A stretch of DNA of 64,000 bases from JAIPAN01 sp040403555 (GCA_040403555.1 JBBAKN010000002.1:186001-250000), one strand, 5' to 3'. Counted from the first letter of the stretch, positions 9,225-18,462 are shown. The notes: a model not told the origin generated them from the letters alone. Program-made: numbers and translations.

Positions 9225-9721
9225 CGAAGAATAGCTGACAAGGCAGCCGACAAATCTTCTCCACGTAAATTTCGGGCAATAATTTTGCCCTTGGGATCTA
9301 ACAAAAAATTTGCGGGAATGCTATTTACATCGTACAAGCGGGCCACCGCATTATTCCAATATTGAAGATCAGATACCTGAGGCCATACTAAGCCGTCGTC
9401 TTTAATGGCTTTTAACCAATTTTCTTTGCTTCGATCTAGCGAAACACCTAAAATGGTAAAGCCTTTATCTTTAAATTGCTTGTAAGCAGCTACCACATTT
9501 GGATTTTCTTGACGGCAGGGGCCACACCACGATGCCCAAAAATCTACCAATACATATTTACCTCTTAATGAGTTCAAGGCTAGCGCTTTGCCCTCGGGCG
9601 TATTTTGTGTAAAATCTGGCGCAATGGTGCCAAGAGCAGGACTCGTTTGGGCATGAGCTGTATTAAACAAGCCTATACCTAGAATAAAAAGAACAATGGG
9701 AAATATCTTTTTCATAATCAT
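9221..9721 (-). CDS. TlpA-like thiol-disulfide oxidoreductase (exported)
   Basis: 166 residues counted from the ATG at 9721, which overlaps the preceding stop as ATGA; a second ATG two codons later (MKKIF) is equally possible. A signal peptide ending near AHAQ is followed by an AhpC/TSA-Redoxin fold with the thioredoxin active site WASWCGPC. The tail has NSIPANFLLDPKGKI, where the cis-proline (IPA) sits. This is the TlpA/ResA type used in the periplasm for reducing disulfides or as part of stress defence. Neighbour: the arginase-like gene upstream, coupled by overlap, with no clear functional link. Confidence 0.88.
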   Translation of the reverse strand: MIMKKIFPIVLFILGIGLFNTAHAQTSPALGTIAPDFTQNTPEGKALALNSLRGKYVLVDFWASWCGPCRQENPNVVAAYKQFKDKGFTILGVSLDRSKENWLKAIKDDGLVWPQVSDLQYWNNAVARLYDVNSIPANFLLDPKGKIIARNLRGEDLSAALSAILR

Positions 9722-10899
9722 ACAAGTTTTTGTTGTGTGCGCCACCATAAATTAGGCATTTCGCCATTTACAGCTAATTGGTAATCGTCGTAACTACAAG
9801 GTACTAAATGGTAACGTTCGTTTTTAGAGGAAGTGCTCGGGTAGGCTACTTGCATCCACCAACGATCGGTTTTTTTACTTTTTACAAATAACAATTCGTG
9901 GCCATCTTCTTTTAAAGACGTACGGTAAATTAAATATTGCGATTTGGGCTGTAATGGGATATCTTTTTTACGCTGATAATATCCATCTACAAAATACCAA
10001 ACCATTTGCGCCACCAATAAGGCTGTTTGGCCATTTTGGTCGAAAGCAGGATTAAATTCATAAAAACCAATAGAACTCAATTTATCATTCATACCGGCAT
10101 AGCGACAAATTTGGCAGGCCTCTTCGCCATAAAACCCGTTGGGACTGGCATTGGCATTGGCGCACGCATCGGAAGAACGTATAGCCGATACATCGAAACT
10201 AAGCATGCTGGCATTGCGAATAAGGGGTTCGGCGGCTTGCATATTGCCCGAAAACTCACCCAAGCGGTGCGCATCAAAAAACAATTTATCTAAAGCCTTT
10301 ACACTATCTTGATTTACAAAATAGGTTTGATAACCTAAATTGGTAAAGTTGAATAAGTAGTTTGGCTGATGCAGTAAAATTTTTTGCAAATAGGCCTGGG
10401 AATTAGTTTCTATCGTATTTTCTGCAGATTCATCTAAATCAAAATGCGAATCTACCGCTAATAAATCTACCTTTTGCTCTAAGCCTTCATAGGCCATGTA
10501 TTGGGCATAGGTTAAATCTTGTCCGCCGCCTAAAATGATAGGAACAATGTTCAGTTTGGCCAATTCCGTTACCACCATTTTCAACGCTACGTAGGTATCC
10601 GAAAGATTTTTCCCGGCTTTAATATTTCCTAAATCAACTATTCTTGAAGTATAGTTTCCTTCGTTTAATTGATACAAACGTTCACGAACATAATCGGGGC
10701 CTAGAGCACAGCCCTGGTTGTTCAATGCTCCGCGATCATCGAGCACGCCAATAAGCGCTAAGTCGTACGAATTGGGTTCTAGGCTAGGGAAACGATCGGT
10801 AAAGCAGTCTATTTTAGCCCCTAAGTGGCTGGTATAAGAGCCGGATGATGGACTAAGCTTATCAAAATCAATGGGACTAAAAAAATCGGATAATGACAT
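9718..10899 (-). CDS. Arginase/agmatinase-superfamily protein with a degenerate metal site
   Basis: 393 residues with the ureohydrolase fold, of the type often annotated formimidoylglutamase in Bacteroidota. Of the six metal ligands of arginases, four can be seen: Asp150, His152 and Asp154 in DSHFDLD and Asp236 in SFDVS. The GGDHS histidine is replaced (GGGQD, residues 124-128) and the second aspartate of SFDVD is Ser238. An additional C-terminal domain (after about residue 330) is unlike classical arginase. It is cytoplasmic. It may bind one metal or none. A substrate cannot be given, and enzymatic activity as an arginase is doubtful. Confidence 0.75.
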   Translation of the reverse strand: MSLSDFFSPIDFDKLSPSSGSYTSHLGAKIDCFTDRFPSLEPNSYDLALIGVLDDRGALNNQGCALGPDYVRERLYQLNEGNYTSRIVDLGNIKAGKNLSDTYVALKMVVTELAKLNIVPIILGGGQDLTYAQYMAYEGLEQKVDLLAVDSHFDLDESAENTIETNSQAYLQKILLHQPNYLFNFTNLGYQTYFVNQDSVKALDKLFFDAHRLGEFSGNMQAAEPLIRNASMLSFDVSAIRSSDACANANASPNGFYGEEACQICRYAGMNDKLSSIGFYEFNPAFDQNGQTALLVAQMVWYFVDGYYQRKKDIPLQPKSQYLIYRTSLKEDGHELLFVKSKKTDRWWMQVAYPSTSSKNERYHLVPCSYDDYQLAVNGEMPNLWWRTQQKLV

Positions 10900-10974
10900 G
10901 TTTTATCGTGATGTATACTGCCAAATATCCAATTAATCCATTACTTTTGAAAGCATAAAGGCATTTTTTCTTAA

Positions 10975-11940
10975 ATGATTGTAGTTACAGGCGCAACAGG
11001 GTTTTTAGGTTCGGTACTTACTAGGCAATTGCTGCAAGCCGGGCATGCTGTTCGTGGCCTAAAACGTAGCACTTCTATCATTCCTCCTTTTTTAGAAAAT
11101 CAGCCTCAGCTAAGTTGGCTGGAGGGCGATATTTGCGACCCCTATGTAGTAGAAGAATTACTAGTAGGAGCCACGCAAGTATACCATACTGCCGCAGTAA
11201 TTTCATTTAATCCGGCGGCAAAAAAACACATGCTTCATACCAATGTAACAGGAACAGCTACTGTAGTTGATGCTTGCTTAGCGCACCCAAGTATTCGTTT
11301 GGTACACGTAAGTTCGGTAGCCGCTTTAGGCGAAGTTAAACCCGGCACAGCTACCACCGAAGAAGCGTATTTAGAAATTAATTCACAAACGAGTGGTTAC
11401 AGCCTATCGAAACATTTAAGCGAATTTGAAGTATGGCGTGGCATTGCCGAAGGTTTGGATGCGGTTATTGTGAACCCTTCTATAATTCTTGGTAAAGAGT
11501 GCGGCCTGAAAGGTAGTGGGGCTTTGGTTAAGTCGGTTATAAAGGGATTAAGCCATTACCCAAGCGGTAGTTGTGGCTTAGTGAGTGTAAGCGATGTAGC
11601 CACCTGCATGATTGAACTAATGGATAGCAAGATTAGTGGCGAACGCTACATTATTAATGCCGAAAACTGGCTGTATAAAGATTTATTTACCGCAATAGCA
11701 AAGCAATTGGGCGTAAAAGGACCGCAAAAAGAAGTAAAAAATTGGCAATTGCTAGTACTTGCACAACTAGCCGAATGGACCGCTATGGCTACTAAAAAAC
11801 GGGTGACTTTAAGTAAAGACACCGCTCGTAGTGCCGGTAAGCCGTCGCTGTATACTAACGAAAAAATTAAACAACGTATCTCCATTACCTTTACACCCAT
11901 AGCCACAGAACTAGCAGAAATATGCCGAAGCCTATCCTAA
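10975..11940 (+). CDS. NAD(P)-dependent epimerase/reductase, extended SDR
   Basis: 321 residues. The nucleotide-binding glycine motif is at the very start (VTGATGFLGS, residues 4-13) and the catalytic Tyr-x-x-x-Lys is in SGYSLSKHLSE near residue 142. The shape resembles dihydroflavonol-4-reductase/3-beta-hydroxysteroid dehydrogenase-like extended SDRs (AVIVNPSIILG). Substrate unknown. Its 3' end overlaps the start of the SerB-like gene by 19 bp, so the two are probably one transcription unit. Confidence 0.82.
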   Translation: MIVVTGATGFLGSVLTRQLLQAGHAVRGLKRSTSIIPPFLENQPQLSWLEGDICDPYVVEELLVGATQVYHTAAVISFNPAAKKHMLHTNVTGTATVVDACLAHPSIRLVHVSSVAALGEVKPGTATTEEAYLEINSQTSGYSLSKHLSEFEVWRGIAEGLDAVIVNPSIILGKECGLKGSGALVKSVIKGLSHYPSGSCGLVSVSDVATCMIELMDSKISGERYIINAENWLYKDLFTAIAKQLGVKGPQKEVKNWQLLVLAQLAEWTAMATKKRVTLSKDTARSAGKPSLYTNEKIKQRISITFTPIATELAEICRSLS

Positions 11941-13232
11941 AATCTTCTTACTACATCATCGATTTTGATAGCACCTTTACCCAAGTTGAGGCCCTCGACG
12001 AATTGGCTCGTATTTCTCTCAGAAATCATCCCGATAAAGAAAAAAGAATTGCAGAAATAGATGAATTGACCCATGCTGCTATGGAAGGTCGTCTCTCATT
12101 TGGCGAAAGTTTAGCTGGTCGAGTACGCTTATTAGATGCCAATAAAGAACACCTGGACAAACTGATAAGCAGATTAAAGAAAAAAGTATCTTCCTCTTTT
12201 TCCCGCAATAAATTATTCTTTAAAAAGCATGCCCAAGAAGTACTCATTGTTTCGGGTGGCTTTAAAGAATTTATTACGCCTGTGGTGGCACCTTATCACA
12301 TTCAAAAGGAGAATATTTACGCCAACACCTTTCTTTTTAATGACGATGGACTTATTATTGGCTTTGATGAGAAAAATCCCTTGGCTACCGAGGGCGGCAA
12401 AGTAAAATTACTCCAAAGCATGAACTTGCCTGGCGAATTGGTGGGTATTGGCGATGGGCACACCGATTTTCAGCTCAAAGAATCTGGATTGATCAAGAAA
12501 TTTTACGCTTTTACCGAAAATATAGAACGCAAAACCGTTTCGGCCAAGGCAGATCATATTGCGCCTAGCTTTGATGAGTTTTTATACGTAAACAACCTCC
12601 CAAGAGCTATTTCTTATCCTAAAAATCGGATTTTATGCCTTGCCATTGGCCAAATACCCGATGAAAGTTTGCAACTTCTTAAAAAAGATGGCTTCTCTAT
12701 ACGGCATAAAACAAGTTTTGAAGAAAAATACGTGGCCGATGTAGGTATGGTGCTATTGGGCAAGGGCGAACGCATCGAAGACGAAAAGCTAAAACGTGCC
12801 GTAAAACTTAAAACTATTGGCTATTTAGGTGCTAGTAAATTGGCATTGTCAGACAGCATATGCACCCAAATGGGTATTGTGTTGTTCGACGATGCAAAAG
12901 AGAATCCGCGGAATAGTCGATTTATTCCACAACGCATGGCAGATTTTATAAATAAAGGTGACAGCTATTTAAGCAGCAATTTCCCGAATTTGCAATTGCC
13001 TAAAATTGCCCAAGCGCACCGCCTCATTCATATACACCATAATGTGCCGGGTATTATGGCACAAATAAATCAGGTATTTGCACAGCATCACATCAATATT
13101 TTAGGCCAATTTTTAATGACTAACCCACAAATTGGCTATGCCATTACCGATGTAGGTGCCGAATACGACAAAGAAGTGCTCAAAAAATTAAAACAAATTG
13201 AGCATACCATAAAATTCAGGATATTGTATTAA
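11922..13232 (+). CDS. SerB-like HAD phosphatase fused to a SerA remnant and ACT domain
   Basis: 436 residues in three parts. Residues 1-220 are a HAD-IB phosphatase like phosphoserine phosphatase: DFDST (14-18, nucleophile Asp14), Ser111 in VSGG, Lys160 and GDGHTD (177-182). Residues 236-333 resemble the first substrate-binding half of 3-phosphoglycerate dehydrogenase (ILCLAIGQIPDESLQLLKKDG). Residues 355-436 match the SerA C-terminus closely, including the ACT serine sensor (HIHHNVPGIMAQINQVF and a terminal TIKFRILY). The whole NAD-binding Rossmann domain and catalytic His/Glu/Arg of SerA are absent. The phosphatase looks active; the SerA part looks regulatory. Likely role: phosphoserine phosphatase sensing serine (inference). 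Confidence 0.85.
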   Translation: MPKPILKSSYYIIDFDSTFTQVEALDELARISLRNHPDKEKRIAEIDELTHAAMEGRLSFGESLAGRVRLLDANKEHLDKLISRLKKKVSSSFSRNKLFFKKHAQEVLIVSGGFKEFITPVVAPYHIQKENIYANTFLFNDDGLIIGFDEKNPLATEGGKVKLLQSMNLPGELVGIGDGHTDFQLKESGLIKKFYAFTENIERKTVSAKADHIAPSFDEFLYVNNLPRAISYPKNRILCLAIGQIPDESLQLLKKDGFSIRHKTSFEEKYVADVGMVLLGKGERIEDEKLKRAVKLKTIGYLGASKLALSDSICTQMGIVLFDDAKENPRNSRFIPQRMADFINKGDSYLSSNFPNLQLPKIAQAHRLIHIHHNVPGIMAQINQVFAQHHINILGQFLMTNPQIGYAITDVGAEYDKEVLKKLKQIEHTIKFRILY

Positions 13233-13242
13233 TTTGACACCC

Positions 13243-13614
13243 ATGAAACAACTTTTATTAGTTTTTGGTGGCGGCGGCCTAGGTAGCGTTTCCCGCTTCT
13301 TAATTGGTAAATGTTATCCTGCCGGCCTAAGTGTATTTCCTTGGGCTACGCTAAGCGCCAACTTTTTAAGTTGTGTGGTATTTGGAGCCGTACTCATGTT
13401 GGGTGTAGAAAAAATAAACCTCAGTTACTCCTTAAAACTCCTACTCATTACCGGTTTTTGTGGTGGCTTTAGCACCTACTCTAGCTTTACCTTCGAAACC
13501 GTAGATCTTTTTAAACACGGAAATTCAGGCCTAGCCCTAACCAATATTGTGGCTAACTTTGCACTAAGCGTAGCAGGATTATACCTCGGCACTAGCTTAG
13601 TCCGTTTCATTTAA
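13243..13614 (+). CDS. crcB: Fluoride channel CrcB/Fluc
   Basis: 123 residues and four membrane segments, the normal size of a Fluc subunit. Diagnostic motifs are GGGGLGSVSRF at the N-terminus, the Asn-containing ATLSANFLSC stretch, and GFCGGFSTYSSFTFET, where the break with Gly-Phe-Ser-Thr-Tyr-Ser forms the sodium site and ion path. It exports fluoride as a dual-topology dimer. The ATG at 13243 is preferred over a TTG nine bases earlier. It follows the SerB-like gene after 10 bp, and no fluoride riboswitch was recognised in front of it. Confidence 0.93.
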   Translation: MKQLLLVFGGGGLGSVSRFLIGKCYPAGLSVFPWATLSANFLSCVVFGAVLMLGVEKINLSYSLKLLLITGFCGGFSTYSSFTFETVDLFKHGNSGLALTNIVANFALSVAGLYLGTSLVRFI

Positions 13615-13625
13615 CAGCCCCAACC

Positions 13626-14585
13626 ATGGAAATTACACCAGAAATTAAAGATCGTTTAGAAAAACTCCAAGCAAAATATGCTGCCATGGGGCAAGATATG
13701 GTGTCCTATTTAGACGGTTTATTGCATGCCGATTTCTTAACCTATTGGGACTACATTCATTTGGATACACTCTTGAGTTTACAAACACCCAAGACTTCTT
13801 TTCCTGATGAAGAAATTTTCATCCTATACCACCAAATAACCGAATTGTACTTTAAGCTGGCCTTACACGAATGCCGGCAAATAACCGAAAAAAGCAATTT
13901 AACCACTGATTTTTTTACCACTCGGCTTAAACGAATAAATTCCTACTTTGCGGCGCTAACCCAATCGTTCGATATTATGGTTGAGGGCATGGAAAAAGAA
14001 CAATTCCTAAACTTCAGAATGTCACTTTTGCCCGCAAGCGGTTTTCAATCGGGGCAATACCGCATGATTGAAATTTATGCCACCGATTTTGTTCAATTAG
14101 TTGATAAAGACCATCGTGAAACCCTAGAAAAAGCCGATTTAAAAACTCAATACCAGCATATTTACTGGAAATACGGAGCTACCGAACTCTCTACGGGCAA
14201 AAAAACACTCACCTTAAAACAGTTTGAGAAGAAATACGAAAAAACCTTTTTGGAACTAGCCGAAACTTGCCAAAGCAAAAATTTACGGGCCCTATACACA
14301 CAGTTAAAAACCAAAGGTAACAGCAATACCGCCTTAGAAACCGAACTGCGCCAACTCGATGTAAACGTAAATGTAAATTGGCCGCTTTCTCATTATAAAT
14401 CTGCAGTGCGTTATTTAAACCGCCAGCCCGAAGAAATAAAAGCCACAGGTGGCACCAATTGGCAAAAATATCTTCCTCCACGTTTTCAGAAACGTATTTT
14501 CTATCCAGAATTATGGAGCAAAGAAGAACTAGAAGAATGGGGGAAAAGTTGGGTTTATAGTGTACTACCTACACTCGAAAAATAA
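13626..14585 (+). CDS. Tryptophan 2,3-dioxygenase family protein
   Basis: 319 residues. The haem enzyme opens the indole ring of tryptophan to N-formylkynurenine. Family landmarks: YHQITELYFKLALHE (the distal His region), MSLLPASGFQSGQYRMIE (substrate-binding Phe/Arg region) and SHYKSAVRYL, where the His probably is the proximal haem ligand. ATGGTNWQKYL corresponds to the GTGGS loop that binds the amino acid carboxylate. No kynureninase or formamidase genes are adjacent, so the rest of the pathway, if present, lies elsewhere. It follows crcB after 11 bp. Confidence 0.88.
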   Translation: MEITPEIKDRLEKLQAKYAAMGQDMVSYLDGLLHADFLTYWDYIHLDTLLSLQTPKTSFPDEEIFILYHQITELYFKLALHECRQITEKSNLTTDFFTTRLKRINSYFAALTQSFDIMVEGMEKEQFLNFRMSLLPASGFQSGQYRMIEIYATDFVQLVDKDHRETLEKADLKTQYQHIYWKYGATELSTGKKTLTLKQFEKKYEKTFLELAETCQSKNLRALYTQLKTKGNSNTALETELRQLDVNVNVNWPLSHYKSAVRYLNRQPEEIKATGGTNWQKYLPPRFQKRIFYPELWSKEELEEWGKSWVYSVLPTLEK

Positions 14586-14617
14586 AATATCTTCCATAAA
14601 AAAGGGAATTTTTTAGC

Positions 14618-14625
14618 TAATTTTG
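14618..14625 (+). promoter_or_regulatory. Possible -7 box for ilvE
   Basis: TAATTTTG fits TAnnTTTG and lies 21 bases before the likely GTG start of ilvE. No TTG lies at the expected distance upstream, so this rests on the -7 box alone. Confidence 0.3.
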
Positions 14626-14646
14626 TGGCAACTAAAACGCCAATAC

Positions 14647-15711
14647 GTGACCGATCTATTAGCTATAAACGTAATCCCTACCAAGCAATCACGCCTGGCA
14701 AGTACCAACTTCAGTAACCTTTCTTTTGGGCATGTATTTTCCGATCACATGTTTACTGCCGATTTTGAAGATGGAGCTTGGAAAAATTTGCAAATTATAC
14801 CGTATGGTAATATCGAAATAAGCCCTGCGGCTTCTTCATTCCATTACGGACAAGCAATTTTTGAGGGCATAAAAGCGTATAAACAACCCGATGGTAAGAT
14901 TGCCATTTTTAGACCTCAAAAAAACTTCGAACGCTTTAACATTTCTGCCCAGCGCATGGCTATGCCAGTAGTACCCGAAGCTATTTTCATGCAAGGTATG
15001 GAACAGCTTATAAAACTAGATAGCGCTTGGGTGCCGAGTGGAGAAGGCCATTCTTTATACATAAGGCCCCTCCTGTTTGCTACCGACCCCATTTTGGGCG
15101 TACATGCATCCGCTAATTATAAATTTGTGATTTTAACTGGCCCAGCTGGTGCATACTACCCTAAACCGCTAAAAGTTAAGATTGAAATGCACTATGCCCG
15201 AGCCATAGAGGGTGGCGTAGGCTATGCAAAAACAGCCGGAAATTACGCCAGCTCTTTATTACCTACAAAATTGGCACAAAACGAAGGTTATGATCAGTTG
15301 ATTTGGACCGATGCGAAAGAACACGCCTTTATAGAAGAATCGGGTACTACAAATGTGATGTTTGTAGTTAACGATACACTCATCACCCCATCTACCCGCG
15401 ATACTATTTTAGATGGCGTAACCCGTCATTCTATTTTAGATTTAGCTAGGGCATGGGGCATGAAAGTAGAAGAACGCCGTGTAAGCGTTGCCGAAATAAT
15501 AGAAGCCGCAAAAAACGGCACCTTGCAAGATGCCTTTGGTGCAGGAACCGCCGCTACCATTGCCCATATTGCCGAAATAACTTACCAAGATGAAACCTAT
15601 ACCCTTCCTGCCCCTGAAAACAGGACGTTTTCTAATAAAGCATTACAAAAACTTAAAGAAATTCGATATGGCTTAAGCCCCGACGAATTTGGCTGGAATC
15701 GAATCCTATAA
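14647..15711 (+). CDS. ilvE: Branched-chain amino acid aminotransferase
   Basis: About 354 residues, of the longer BCAT type shared with mitochondrial enzymes. It transfers the amino group between glutamate and the branched-chain 2-oxo acids. HYGQAIFEGIKAYK and the PLP lysine in GYAKTAGNYASS are visible, and EESGTTNVMFV and AFGAGTAATIAHI fit the fold-type IV signature. There is no ATG near the start. GTG at 14647 gives the expected N-terminus; a TTG at 14623 falls inside the promoter-like box and is less likely. A strong terminator follows the stop. Confidence 0.93.
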   Translation: MTDLLAINVIPTKQSRLASTNFSNLSFGHVFSDHMFTADFEDGAWKNLQIIPYGNIEISPAASSFHYGQAIFEGIKAYKQPDGKIAIFRPQKNFERFNISAQRMAMPVVPEAIFMQGMEQLIKLDSAWVPSGEGHSLYIRPLLFATDPILGVHASANYKFVILTGPAGAYYPKPLKVKIEMHYARAIEGGVGYAKTAGNYASSLLPTKLAQNEGYDQLIWTDAKEHAFIEESGTTNVMFVVNDTLITPSTRDTILDGVTRHSILDLARAWGMKVEERRVSVAEIIEAAKNGTLQDAFGAGTAATIAHIAEITYQDETYTLPAPENRTFSNKALQKLKEIRYGLSPDEFGWNRIL

Positions 15712-15724
15712 GTCATATTAATAT

Positions 15725-15753
15725 AAAAACCCGCCTAATGAGCGGGTTTTTTG
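15725..15753 (+). terminator. Rho-independent terminator after ilvE
   Basis: A 10-bp stem (AAAAACCCGC / GCGGGTTTTT) with a 7-base loop is followed by further T residues, 13 bases past the ilvE stop. The A/T flanks allow it to work on both strands, but no minus-strand gene ends here. Confidence 0.85.
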
Positions 15754-15787
15754 TTAAAAGATGGCTGACATTCTGTCATTAATTCTG

Positions 15788-15795
15788 TATTTTTG
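15788..15795 (+). promoter_or_regulatory. Possible -7 box for miaB
   Basis: TATTTTTG fits TAnnTTTG and ends 8 bases before the miaB ATG. It sits just after the ilvE terminator, where a new promoter is needed. No clear TTG is present at 19-20 bases upstream. Confidence 0.4.
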
Positions 15796-15803
15796 TACTG
15801 AAT

Positions 15804-17222
15804 ATGGATACGTTGCATACAACAAAAGAACACGACGAAAGCCGCCAAGGAGAAGCATTGCTACTAGATGGCAAGCAAAATACATCCAACGGCCGTAAAG
15901 TATATATAGAAAGTTATGGCTGTGCCATGAACTTTTCGGATAGTGAAATTGTAGCTTCAGTAATGGTAGACATGGGATTTGAAACCGTGGGAACCTACAA
16001 AGAAGCTGATGTTATTTTTATCAATACCTGCTCCATTCGCGATAACGCCGAACAACGTGTACGCAACCGCTTGCGTGAGTTCGGATCGATTAAAAAACAC
16101 AAACCCGATGCGCTCATTGGCGTATTAGGCTGCATGGCCGAGCGCTTAAAAGCCAAGTTTTTAGAAGAAGAGAAATTGGTAGACTTAGTAGTTGGACCAG
16201 ATGCCTACCGCGATTTACCAGGCTTAATTAATCAGGTAGATGAAGGCGAACGTGCGGTAAACGTATTGCTCTCTAGAGAAGAAACCTATGCCGATATTAG
16301 TCCATTACGTCTAAATAGCAATGGTATTACCGCATTTGTATCTATTATGCGGGGCTGCGACAATATGTGCTCTTTTTGTGTAGTTCCTTTTACCCGTGGC
16401 CGCGAACGTAGCCGCGATGCCCACTCTATTGTACAAGAAGTACGCGATTTAGCAAAAGCTGGCTATAAAGAAATAACGCTCTTGGGGCAAAATGTAGATT
16501 CCTATAAATGGGCAAATGAAGCCGGAACAGAGAAGGTAAATTTCGCCCAACTATTGGCCCTCACTGCGGAAGTGAACCCAAATGTACGGGTACGCTTTTC
16601 TACCTCACACCCTAAAGATATTACGGACGAGGTATTGCACACCATGGCCCAATATGAAAATATTTGCAAGTACATCCACCTACCTATCCAATCGGGTAAC
16701 TCTAGGGTATTGGATATTATGAACCGAACCTATACCCGAGAGTGGTACCTAGAACGTGTAGAGGCCATTCGCCGTATTTTACCGCAGGCTGCCATTTCTA
16801 CCGATATTATTGTGGGTTTTTGCACCGAAACTGAAGCTGAGCATCAAGATACCATAAGCATAATGGCCGAAGTGAATTTCAGCTTTGCGTATATGTATAT
16901 GTACTCGGAGCGCCCAGGTACTTTAGCCGCCAAACGCTTTAGCGACGATATTCCGGAAGACGTAAAAAGTCGTCGCCTAAACGAAATTATTGAACAACAA
17001 CACCGAAGTAGCCACAAGCGTGTTTTGGAACAATTGGGCAAGTTGCAAAAGGTACTTATTGAAAGTTATTCTAAAAAATCAGTTAAGGATTATGCAGGGC
17101 GTAGCGATCAGAATACTACTGTTATTTTTCCAGTAGACGAGCGCTTTAAGCCCGGCGATTATGTGCATGTATTAGCCGAGAGTTGCACTACCGCAACCCT
17201 AATTGGTAAAATTATTGACTAA
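15804..17222 (+). CDS. miaB: tRNA-2-methylthio-N6-dimethylallyladenosine synthase MiaB
   Basis: 472 residues. It adds the 2-methylthio group to i6A37 in tRNAs reading UNN codons. All three parts are visible. The N-terminal UPF0004 domain holds Cys40, Cys76 and Cys110 for the auxiliary cluster. The radical-SAM domain has Cys185-x3-Cys189-x2-Cys192 (GCDNMCSFCVVPFTRG). A TRAM domain at the C-terminus ends with FKPGDYVHVLAESCTTATLIG. It heads a plus-strand run (activator, LptE, TPR-like, secG) with 1-25 bp gaps that probably forms one operon. Confidence 0.97.
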   Translation: MDTLHTTKEHDESRQGEALLLDGKQNTSNGRKVYIESYGCAMNFSDSEIVASVMVDMGFETVGTYKEADVIFINTCSIRDNAEQRVRNRLREFGSIKKHKPDALIGVLGCMAERLKAKFLEEEKLVDLVVGPDAYRDLPGLINQVDEGERAVNVLLSREETYADISPLRLNSNGITAFVSIMRGCDNMCSFCVVPFTRGRERSRDAHSIVQEVRDLAKAGYKEITLLGQNVDSYKWANEAGTEKVNFAQLLALTAEVNPNVRVRFSTSHPKDITDEVLHTMAQYENICKYIHLPIQSGNSRVLDIMNRTYTREWYLERVEAIRRILPQAAISTDIIVGFCTETEAEHQDTISIMAEVNFSFAYMYMYSERPGTLAAKRFSDDIPEDVKSRRLNEIIEQQHRSSHKRVLEQLGKLQKVLIESYSKKSVKDYAGRSDQNTTVIFPVDERFKPGDYVHVLAESCTTATLIGKIID

Positions 17223-17223
17223 T

Positions 17224-18462
17224 ATGGATCTTCAAACCATCAAAAATCGTTTCGGTATTATTGGCAATTCGCCCTTATTAAACCGTGCCATTACCATTGC
17301 CGAGCAGGTAGCCCCCACCGATATTTCGGTATTAATTACCGGTGAAAGTGGTAGCGGTAAGGAAGTATTTTCGCATATCATCCATCAATTAAGCGCCCGC
17401 AAGCACGGCCCATTTATTGCGGTAAACTGCGGAGCCATACCCGAAGGAACCATTGATTCAGAATTATTTGGACACGAAAAAGGCTCATTTACCGGTGCCC
17501 ACGAAGCCCGAAAAGGTTATTTTGAAGTAGTAGATGGTGGTACCATTTTTTTAGATGAAGTAGCAGAATTGCCCCTAGGCACCCAAGCCCGTTTATTGCG
17601 GGTATTAGAAACCGGCGAATATTTACGAGTAGGTTCATCTAAAGTGCAAAAAACCAATGTGCGGGTAATTGCCGCCACCAATGTAGATGTATTTGATGCC
17701 GTACGTGCCGGTAAATTTAGAGAAGATTTATACTACCGATTGAATACCGTTCCACTAAAAATTCCAGCTTTAAGAGAACGTAAAGAAGATATTTTCTTAT
17801 TGTTCCGGAAATTTATTGCTGATTTTACCGACAAATACCGCAGCCCTTCGGTGCAATTAGATACCGATGCGCAAAACGTATTAAGCAATTACAGCTGGCC
17901 AGGAAATGTGCGCCAACTAAAAAACATTGCCGAACAAATTGCTGTTTTAGAGAAAGACCGAAACATTACGGGACAAAGCATACTAACCTATATTCCTAAC
18001 GAGCAAAACAATCAGTTGCCCATGCGGATAGACAAGCATGGCAAAGAAGATTTTTCGGAACGAGATATTTTGTACAAAGTATTGTTTGATATGAAAAAAG
18101 ATATGCTCGACTTAAAAAAGTTAGTAGCAGAAATTATTCAGAACAATGGCAATGGCTCTCAATTATCTGTAAATTCGCAGGCATTAAACCAACTTTACAC
18201 CGATATAGAGTTACAGCCAACAGCGGCAGAATTGCATAGTTCGTCCACGCTAACCATTCATCAGCCTGGTACCGAACCTCAACATTTCGATATTTTACAG
18301 CATGAAGAGGAAGAGGAATCTTTATCTTTAATAGACAAAGAATCGGATTTAATTAAAAAAGCGCTAAAAAAACACCGCGGTAAACGTAAATTAGCGGCAC
18401 AGGAATTGGGTATTTCGGAGCGTACTTTGTACCGAAAAATTAAAGAATTGAATTTAAACTAA
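17224..18462 (+). CDS. Sigma-54-dependent transcriptional activator (no receiver domain)
   Basis: 412 residues from the ATG directly after the miaB stop. Order: a short N-terminus, an AAA+ sigma-54 interaction domain from about residue 10, and a Fis-type HTH at the end (LAAQELGISERTLYRKI). Walker A is GESGSGKE (40-47), the sigma-54 contact loop is GSFTGA (87-92), Walker B is FLDE (to 112), and the sensor-2 region is SWPGNVRQLKN. A variable, acidic linker of about 90 residues separates AAA+ and HTH. Without a sensory domain, activity must be set by expression or partners. Target genes are unknown; the operon suggests envelope functions. Confidence 0.93.
   Translation: MDLQTIKNRFGIIGNSPLLNRAITIAEQVAPTDISVLITGESGSGKEVFSHIIHQLSARKHGPFIAVNCGAIPEGTIDSELFGHEKGSFTGAHEARKGYFEVVDGGTIFLDEVAELPLGTQARLLRVLETGEYLRVGSSKVQKTNVRVIAATNVDVFDAVRAGKFREDLYYRLNTVPLKIPALRERKEDIFLLFRKFIADFTDKYRSPSVQLDTDAQNVLSNYSWPGNVRQLKNIAEQIAVLEKDRNITGQSILTYIPNEQNNQLPMRIDKHGKEDFSERDILYKVLFDMKKDMLDLKKLVAEIIQNNGNGSQLSVNSQALNQLYTDIELQPTAAELHSSSTLTIHQPGTEPQHFDILQHEEEEESLSLIDKESDLIKKALKKHRGKRKLAAQELGISERTLYRKIKELNLN

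Noticed and set aside
13200..13242. Fluoride riboswitch before crcB
   Set aside because: Only about 10 bp separate crcB from the previous gene, and no riboswitch fold was seen.
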